Shown here piece after piece: positions 56,433-64,000 of a DNA stretch of 64,000 bases; within the stretch, counting starts at the first letter, position 1; every line of letters starts with the position of its first letter. The position numbers were made by a program, and so were the translations under genes. The notes beneath the pieces were generated by a model that ran no database searches, was not told the origin of the DNA, and worked only from the letters and a program-made list of their open reading frames with translations. The stretch is taken from contig MU863942.1 in assembly GCA_033296885.1 (NCBI GenBank), positions 62,001-126,000 of the forward strand, written 5' to 3'. The DNA is from Triangularia verruculosa (lineage: Eukaryota; Ascomycota; Sordariomycetes; Sordariales; Podosporaceae).

Positions 56433-57787
56433 TCAAGAAGCCAAAGGCTTAGGAGCAAAGCCAATCCTTGGTGGGTTTGTGCCGCTAAACACCACAAATG
56501 CGGCCTTCAGGGCAACGTCACCAAAGATGTTAATTCCCAAGCCCGAGCTGCTCTGCAAGCCGCCGTAGCAGGTCGTTGAGGTGGGAGAGATGCGCGTGTA
56601 GTTGATGTAGGAAGCCGGAATGGTGAATCTGGCGCCCTCAATTCCGAAGGTGAATGTGGGGAGTGTGCTTGCGCAAGGAAAGACATATCCGCCGTAGTAC
56701 TGGGAGTTCTGAGCCCCTTGCACTTGACGGTAATAAGCCGTGACGATGGCTGTAGGAAGGTACAGCAAGGTGGTGCCCGTATCGCTTATTCCGCTGATTT
56801 GAGACGACTGGAACGCCCCCGAGCCAACTGAATACCCAGAAAGCGAGTGGGTCCAGTAGCCAGGCGACGGCTGCACCGGAGTGTAGGTGATGGTTCCGTT
56901 ATGCTTCTTGCTATCGATGAATCCAAAGTCGTAGGTGCCAGCTGTCATACCGCCCTTGTCAGCACCGTCTTGATCGGCAGGGAAGTCAGGTATCAAGGAA
57001 ATGGGGAGATCTTACTCGCGTGATACTTGAGATCAGCAGTGAACACTTCTTCGTCGAGATTCGGTCGCGCATTGTCGAAAAAGGTCAATTGGCTACTTGG
57101 CCGGACAGTGTTGAGCGTCGAAAAGCCCAAACCCACGAGGCCGTCGAGGCTTTGCTCCTGAGTGAAGCTGGAAGAGACCTCTTGGGCAGTCTGGACGGCT
57201 TGGCTTTTGACTTCAAGGCCACCGATTGTAAAGTTATCTGTAAAAACAGTTCCGCGGCTGCTTGAGCCGTCCCCGTACCTGATGCTCCATGTGTGACCGT
57301 TGAGAAGCTGAGAGGTGCTACTCTTTGTCGGAGTGTATATTTCCTGCCCGCGTATCTGGCTGGAAGGCGTCAGGCTGCTGAAGACCCAAAGATCCGAAGA
57401 TCCAGTGTCCAAGTCGAGCATAAGTGTCTGCGGAGGCGTTCCGACCGTGACGGGGGTGACATAGGCAATGTCTACTTCGTTGATAGGTATAGCAGCCGCC
57501 GATCCCGTGTCACGCTTGATGCGCGCATAAGCCTCCTCCTGCTCCTCGTCAATGTGGGCAATGGCCTTCTTGAGATAATCAGGAGCTGGGACACCATATT
57601 TGAGAAACGTCCTGTACGTAGCCCTGGCCCCGTTGAAAGCTTTGTGGGCACGTGGGTTGCGGACCTGCTGCAGGCTGAGCCTTCCGATCTTTGGATCCTT
57701 GGTCGTACCGATCCGGGGTGGAAGGACAGACCCAAGCCCAGCTGCCGCCAGCAGGGAGGTGAGAAAAAGGTCCGTGAAAGACACCAT
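56433..57787 (-). CDS. Pepsin-like aspartic protease (aspergillopepsin type)
   Basis: A secreted acid protease (family A1) of 426 residues. It has a signal peptide (MVSFTDLFLTSLLAAAGLG) and a propeptide ending at a Lys-Arg kexin-type site (RIKRDTGSAA). The two catalytic motifs are LDLDTGSSDLW (Asp127) and SDTGTTLLYLP (Asp311). The flap region is WSIRYGDGSSSRG with the usual Tyr and Gly. One intron, 56942-57015, is joined as KYHA|TGTYDFGFID, at the site where many fungal A1 genes read ADL...GTYDFG. The start at 57787 is chosen for the signal peptide rather than the ATG at 57853. Confidence 0.96.
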
Positions 57788-59269
57788 TATCAAAGGAAGC
57801 CAGGGAAAGGGGTGAGGTATGTGGACAGTGCCAAACAGAGTCCAAGAGGGCAAAGGTGCTTGTTACTTATCTCTCAGGCCAACGTCCCTTCCCCGCCCTC
57901 CTCTTGATAACTGATAGCACCCCTCGCTGATCATTAGCACGGAGGTGATATCCAAGTGGTTTTGCTTGGTACAGTGGCGGGTCGCAGGTCGGGTCACCGA
58001 TAGTGCCAGTACTAGGATGCCAAAACAACATAACTGCGACAAGATCTAGGCCAATCCTTGGTACTTGCCCTTTTGGGCGACTGATGTGCTTCCGATTCAA
58101 TCTCTTTTGCTCAGAGGCAAGGACCCAAGTACCGAATGCCCTCAGATGATAACACTCCGACGAATAAGACGTCACCGGGCATATATACTGTGGTTTATCA
58201 GATCGTCGGCACTTTAGGGGTTTAGCCAAATTCTGAGCTTGCTTGCCCTCAGCCTATCGGAATGCAACTCAGATCCAGCAGTCATATCGTCGGCTGCCAG
58301 GTTCTGGACGGCAGTGAAGGCCAGACCTTTCCATGCCTCGAATTGCTGGTCTCTCTTTAGTCTTTGCCTCTCGCAGCCGCATGACGCTGATTTCTCGAGA
58401 TGTAGATCGAGCGTGAGCCGACATATCTGTAGTTGCCATCTTGTTTTGCCGCGCTCCCGCTTCCTCGACACAATCTGACGGTGATATGTGTGTCGCGATC
58501 TCTGATATGCCTCCAAGAGTCCAACTCCATCAATATGATACCCCAAATTGGCACCTCTGACCAATAGTAGCTTCTCAACCGGCTCCCGGATGCAATGGAA
58601 CAATATGGCACTTGATCAAAAGCCGTTGCTTGGCAAAGACGATCCGGATGCTACAACGGCTCATGAACCCAGTCACAAGAGATGTGGCTGAGCTCCCCAT
58701 CCCTCAACTGCCGGGTTGCTGCAATTGGAACATTGGAGCGTAAAAGCACCACTAGGTCGTTTCCCACCAATGATGTGGCCACTTGCAACCGAGTCTTTTC
58801 CGCGAGTATCCTCAACCGGAGGTGATACCGACACAGCATAGCACGTGTTTCATTTGACCTCATATCCCTAGGTACTCATGTTCTCCATTCCTCATTAGGT
58901 AGGCTATCGCATACAGACACCGTTTTTCTTTGTTCTCGTGCGTGACTCCCAGGCCCACCCATCGTTCTACGTGCACTCCTTCTTATCAAGACACAACGCC
59001 CTAACTCCGCCCTGACGTCCTAATGACAGCAACAAAAACCCCAAGGCGATTACAAATAGCAGGGAGGAAAGTAAAAAGAGAAAAGAAAAAGAAAAAGGTC
59101 AAGAAAATAGGGTAGGCGCAGGCCATGTTCAATGAGAGGGTAGGTATTGTGAATACTGAAGACTTGTTGTGCTGTTGTGGACGCCGATGCTGCGCGTTGC
59201 ATGACAAATGATGCCCCAATGCTGCGGCACCAGAGTGACAAAAAAGGAAACCCCTGTATAGAGGAAGAA
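57788..59269. other. Intergenic 1.5 kb, nothing definite
   Basis: 5' flank of the protease gene and 3' flank of the exchanger gene. A TATATA near 58182 is far from any start. A CCTAGGTA half motif occurs near 58867. No gene is seen. Confidence 0.5.
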
Positions 59270-62200
59270 TTAAAAGGCCACTCCAGACGTACTTCTTCCG
59301 ACCGTCTTGTACTTGTAGCTCATCCACTGGCCGTCACTGCCCATCGTGTCGAAGCGGCTGACAGTGCTGTGCGGGCTCTCAAAACTAGTTCCGTAGCCGC
59401 TAAAGTAGTAGCCGATAATCACCACCAAGTAGCTGAGCAGCAGGATGCTCCCCTTGAAGTAGTTGCTCTTTCCTTCGCCGTACATGTAGCTCAGCAAGAA
59501 GACGCACAGAATCACCGTCACCATGTCCCACTGTGGGAACAGGAGAATGAAGGTGAACTTGGCGACATCTTCCATCGGAACGCCGATGGGCGGGTAGAGG
59601 GCTGAAAACAAAACGAGGGCCGGAATCTGGAGGAGGCAGACCTGGAGGGCATAGGCAGAACCAATCTCCATGGACAAGGCAATGTTGCCGTTCATGGCAA
59701 ACGAAATGGCGTTCAAGAATTCCGTCGTGTTGGGAACAAGCGCAAAGAGCGTGATGCCAAGGAGCTTTTCATCAATGTCAAAGTTCTCCAACACAACATC
59801 CACCGTGTCGACCAGGATCTCGGCGACAATGGCATAGAGGACCGTGGCGCCCATCAAAATGACAGAACTCTTCAGGCGACTCCAGTTGGGCGCGTCATGG
59901 CCCCCATGGCCACCCGAAGCCGCCCCGGATTCCCCGAGATCCTCACCAATCGAAACTGTAGTAGGCCGGGCTGCACCTGAGCGGCTCCCGGTAGCCGAGG
60001 CAGAGGAGACGTGGTGTGAAATTTGTCGGGGCCTCTGGACATTCCTTGCAGCTACGGTTGCGGCGGTGGCGGCGATCTCTGCCACCTGATGGACGAGATT
60101 GTTATTCTCGGCATCGCTGAAGCCCGGAATGTTGATGTTGGTTCCGAGCGTCTCGGTTCCGTAGCTTGTCGATTTTGGCGGGACCACATGCGGAGTTCCA
60201 TTGGTCTTGCCGGGCGACATGGTTGAACTGTTGCGTGACTGCTCCTCCGGTTTGGGGACGTGTCCGACTTGACGCAGGGACTGGCCGAGAATGCGCCTGT
60301 ACAGATGGGAGTCGCGAATGTCAGCACCGCTGGCATCCCCGACGGATGTGGTGTGAGATGGCCGGGCCGTGCTCTGGGCAGTGGACTGATCCTCGTGCTT
60401 CTTCTCGTCCACATCGGTGTTCCAGATGACGGCAGCATGCGTGCGAAGCGTGAACCATAAGCCAATAGCATATGACAAGAACAGCGTGCCCGCAGCTAGG
60501 TAGCAGTAGGGACGCACCGCCTGGATGTAGAAACGATCATTGATAGCGGGCGTCTGTGAGAAATAACACCGGCGGCAGTCCCGGAGAGCACCGCCGCCCC
60601 GGCTGGGTTGGTCAAAGTTGGTGCAGTCCTGGCATGTCAGTTCGTGGGTTCCGTAGATTTGGTAGAATAGGGTCGGGCCAAACGCAGCGATGACGGCAAA
60701 GAGAAGCATGGTTGATGTCACACCGGCAGACCTCGAGTTGAAGCGCTGTGTTTTGCGCTTGATGGCTCCGCAGCACATGGAGAGACCGGGGAGAAACAGG
60801 ATGCCGGCAAAGATGCTGCCAACGATGCTGCCCTCCACCAGCTGAGCCTTGCCCTGGCGCAGAGCTACGCAGTAGAGAAAGACCTCGACAATGGTGGAGA
60901 AGAAGGCGTTGATCGCAGCACCAAGACCCATGGATGACTGGGCCGAGATGGAGGCAACGGCCTGGCCAATGAAATAAGCCAGCGGGATTATGGACAAGAG
61001 GCCGGCAATGAATAGGAAGGCAGACGAGGTAAAGAAGTTCTGGATGCCCAGAGCCTGGTGCAGCACGAGCCAGTCCACAACGACAAAGCCGACAACTGCC
61101 AGGAGGTTGATCAGGAAGATGTTGGTGCCATCCACCGTGTACTTCCAATACTTGAGGCCGACAGCTCGATAGGTGCAGACCAGAATAGAAGACTGAAGTC
61201 CTGCAGGCGCCCTAGCAGAGGCCATATCGGATTCGAACGACAGGGCCAGCGGGTGGCGGCGCAGGTGCGAAAACAGGAGCACGGTGACCTTTCCCATCGG
61301 GATCCAGAACACCAAGAACCAACAGATGGCCGACACGATGAACAGAGAGGGCGTGATCAAGAAGTAGAAGAAGAGAAAGAAGACAACACGGCCAATATTC
61401 CACTGGCCACGGCCAAATAGGCGCCGCTTCATCCGTGGCAGGTCAGAATCCGAACCGCGTCCGCGTCCCCTTGACAAGAGACTTTCCGTCTCGTCGGGCT
61501 CCGAATCAAGACTCCTGCGAGACCGACCAACGATGGAGCGGCTGCTGTCTGGTCCAAAGAAGAGCCGGCCATACTCAAGGTCCCCGCTTTGCCATTGCTC
61601 GTACTCGCTGATACTCCTGCCTTCGCCCAAGTCCTCCTCGAGATAGGCCTCCTGCTGTTCCAGGCGCACAAACTTGCCAAAGGGATAAAACAGATACCCT
61701 GCCAATCCCCACAAAACACGGCCGTACTCTCGACCGCTGGGGGCCGCGGCAAAACAAAAGCAAATGACAGCGCCGACAAAGGCGAAGAGAGCCATCCACC
61801 AGCCAAAGGCCAGGGTCCACATGATGTTAAAGAACAGGAGCCAGCTGCTAACGTGTCCACCCGGCGACGAATGCACGTCTGCCTCGGCGTTCTTTTGCAC
61901 CGATCGGTCCTTTTTGTACAGGGCTGGCTTCCACAGCCTGATGCCAAAGGGATGGGTTTGGTTGATGGCCTGTTGACGGTCCTTGAGAGTGAAGCTCTCG
62001 GCGTCGCTGATGTCGCCGTCATCCTCCACTGGCGTCTCGTCCGAGATCTGTTCGTCCAGCGGCTGCTCTCCATTGTCGACACCCTTCCCAGAGTTGTCTT
62101 GTTCGTCTTGTTCTTCGGGCCAGTCACTGGTGCCATCCTCGTCCCTAGAATGAACCCGCGAGAGCGATGGCGGGGCGTGGGTGCGTCTCCTTACCGAGGC

Positions 62201-62761
62201 GGTATAGCTATGCTGACGCTCGACAGCATCCGCCTCGACCTCGGCGATGTCATCGTCAACCGAGTAGACACCTCCTCGGTATGGTGCCTGGGCCGTGGCC
62301 GATATGCGACGCGGCATGCCGGGTTTCCGCGGGCGAGTTCGGGGCCCCAGCAACGGCGAGCGCACGGTTGCTGGCGCTGTTCGACTGGACTGGCCCGGGT
62401 CGGCAAATGCGCCGCCGGCCAGGTTCGGGCTTTGCATATTCAAGTCTGTCAGGAAAAGAAGAATGAATGTCAGCAGCAGATTCAGAGTTCGCACGACGGC
62501 AACGGCGTGAGGGGTCCCAAAGATATCAACAAAAGTCACCCCAGAATAGAATGCCAAGAATGTGGTCAGGTTTGTGGGGGTCTGTGGGCTTCTCGACATC
62601 TACCCACCTTCTGGTCTTCTCCGCACAGTATCCGTCGACTGGAAGCTCTCATCCGCGCGATCGTCTTGGCCGGTGATGGACTCGTACCGCGACGGGCGGC
62701 GGGTGTCTGTTGGGGACTGGTCGGTGGCCGAGGCGTCGTCTTGTTGCGGAGTGGAATCCAT
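59270..62761 (-). CDS. Vnx1-like vacuolar cation/H+ exchanger (CaCA superfamily, CAX type)
   Basis: A large membrane antiporter of 1109 residues, of the subgroup that includes yeast Vnx1 (low-affinity Na+,K+/H+ exchange in the vacuole) and related fungal CAX proteins. A long acidic, disordered N-terminus (about 1-250) precedes hydrophobic segments. The two CaCA alpha repeats are visible: GAAINAFFSTIVEVFLYCVA and LFALVPNTTEFLNAISFAMN, each with the ion-coordinating Asn/Glu. A Cys-rich lumenal loop (LTCQDCTNFD...CRRCYF) and a long cytosolic loop separate them. The intron 62446-62607 (162 nt) is longer than others here; donor GTGGGT. The start MDSTPQQDDAS at 62761 is the first plausible ATG for a hydrophilic N-terminus. 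Confidence 0.93.
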
Positions 62762-64000
62762 GGCACCAATGTAATGAAGCAGGTCCTGAATGGGAATGGG
62801 TTTGAGTACGAGTATTCGACGTGGTGAGAGATGATGGAAACGAGGATGGGAGATTGACAAGTCGACCAACGACTAGCAACTTCAGGCTTTGGCTTGCATG
62901 GCAGTCGCACAGAGCCGTCACGGCAAGCACCTGGGACAGTACCTGATGCAAATAGGAGCGGCCGTGGTTCGATGGCCAAAGTTGCGAAGCTGCGGTTGCA
63001 AGTGCGACAAAATTGAAGGAAGGACGGGAGAGAGGCACAGCTCGGGACGGGAGCTGGTCCTGAACAGGATAGGCAGGGCTGAAGTGAGATGCGATAACAA
63101 ACACGCTGGAAACAAGGCGGGAGATAAGGAAGCGAAGCAGCCAAAAACGTCCCAAACACCTCAGCAATTGCTAATTATTCTTATTACTCGGATGGCAAAG
63201 TTGGGGGTCATTGGCCGCTATGTGAAACAGTGAAACATCACGGGAATGTCAAATGCAGCACCACGAGGAGTGGAACTGGACCGAAGTGCGATTCACTGCA
63301 GCGCGCGATGCGGGCGATGTAACCCCCGGCGTTGGCCAGCAACACAGCGGGTTGCGGCGATGCCGTTGCGCCGCAAACCGTCGTCAATTTATAGCTACTC
63401 CGTACCTTCTCCTCCATTTGACGATGGTACCGGCGGTCAGAGGATTGCAGTAATGTGGTCTTTGCACGTCATCCTACCACGCAACCAAGATATCTACATG
63501 TTGGATATCTATAGCTGCACGGTAAAACACGTGAACACCCACAGGCCGTATGTCCAGTATCCTCATCAGAAGACTCGACGCTCTTGGCAGTGACATCACA
63601 GCTCCATGCTGGAGTTTTGCTTACCTACACTACATACACTAGGTAGGTAATTTAAGCTATGGAAGCTATGGCGGGAGATCCCAGTGCCGATCCCCGACCA
63701 CCGGGCAGCGAGCCTCAGGTCACGTGTAATGAGAGTTCCCGGTTGCTGATGCTGACAGCTGCCGCAAAGCTTGGCGCCAGGCGCATTGCGTTGACCTGAG
63801 CTGCCTTCGATCGCTTGACTTCGTCAGTGGATGTGGTGGCCTGGGGGGCGATAGCTTCAACATTGAATTCCAAGCACCCAACCCCAAACACCATTACGCT
63901 TACTGGGCTGCACTCATCGCTCTAGCGGGCAGACCTTGACCATCCAAATTTCTAGGCCGACCTCTTCAAACAACCATTCATCGAGAAACGACGCCCGACT
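62762..64000. other. Intergenic, right edge of window
   Basis: Promoter side of the exchanger gene. It contains ACTAGGTAGGTAA at 63638-63650. The last ~150 bases are C/A-rich and look like the leader of a plus-strand gene beyond the edge (weak inference). No coding sequence is supported. Confidence 0.45.

Noticed and set aside
61589..62827. Plus-strand 412-codon frame opposite the Vnx1-like exchanger
   Set aside because: It is antisense to a convincing exchanger N-terminus and shows no independent features.

Overview
This window looks like nuclear DNA of a filamentous ascomycete, most probably a Sordariomycete close to the Sordariales. The signs are many 53-92 nt introns with GT-AG ends, intergenic spaces of 0.1-3 kb, Zn2Cys6, HET and NACHT protein families, plant-biomass enzymes (GH7, AA9, PL1-like, AA3), and one extremely AT-rich repeat relic typical of lineages with repeat-induced point mutation (RIP). 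The species cannot be named from the sequence alone.

Layout. 1-9.3 kb: a PDR-type ABC transporter (cut by the left edge) divergent from a Zn2Cys6 regulator, then a fringe-like glycosyltransferase. 9.3-12.6 kb: no convincing gene. 12.6-18.6 kb: a MUP1-like amino acid permease, a secreted SMP-30-like propeller, and a PiT-type phosphate permease with a perfect CACGTGGG box upstream. 18.7-22.7 kb: a secreted SH3b-GH24 lysozyme and a DUF2985-type membrane protein. 23.2-25.8 kb: tRNA-Gly(GCC) and a HET-domain protein. 28.2-29.9 kb: a secreted protein made almost entirely of Val/Thr beta-strand repeats. 30.9-38 kb: a cytochrome P450, a 101-residue single-pass membrane protein, a Q-rich coiled-coil nuclear protein and a pectate lyase-like protein that appears to lack catalytic residues. 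38.2-40.5 kb: a 33-bp inverted repeat able to form a perfect RNA hairpin, then a 1.26-kb AT-rich hAT-type transposon relic lying just upstream of the TATA box of a GMC oxidoreductase. 44.8-48.2 kb: convergent GH7 cellobiohydrolase and AA9 LPMO genes. 48.8-57.8 kb: a compact NACHT NTPase with an inserted ZZ-like zinc cluster, a secreted S41 peptidase, a small six-cysteine secreted protein and a pepsin-like protease. 59.3-62.8 kb: a Vnx1-like vacuolar cation/H+ exchanger.

The genes do not form a secondary-metabolite cluster. The shared theme is secretion and environment sensing. GH7, AA9 and possibly the AA3 oxidoreductase fit oxidative and hydrolytic cellulose attack. The S41, aspartic protease and lysozyme are degradative secreted enzymes. 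The HET and NACHT genes belong to fungal non-self recognition families. A palindromic decamer, TACCTAGGTA, occurs five times, always outside coding sequence. Exon boundaries were derived by hand from splice signals, reading frame and family similarity; total coding lengths were checked to be in frame.
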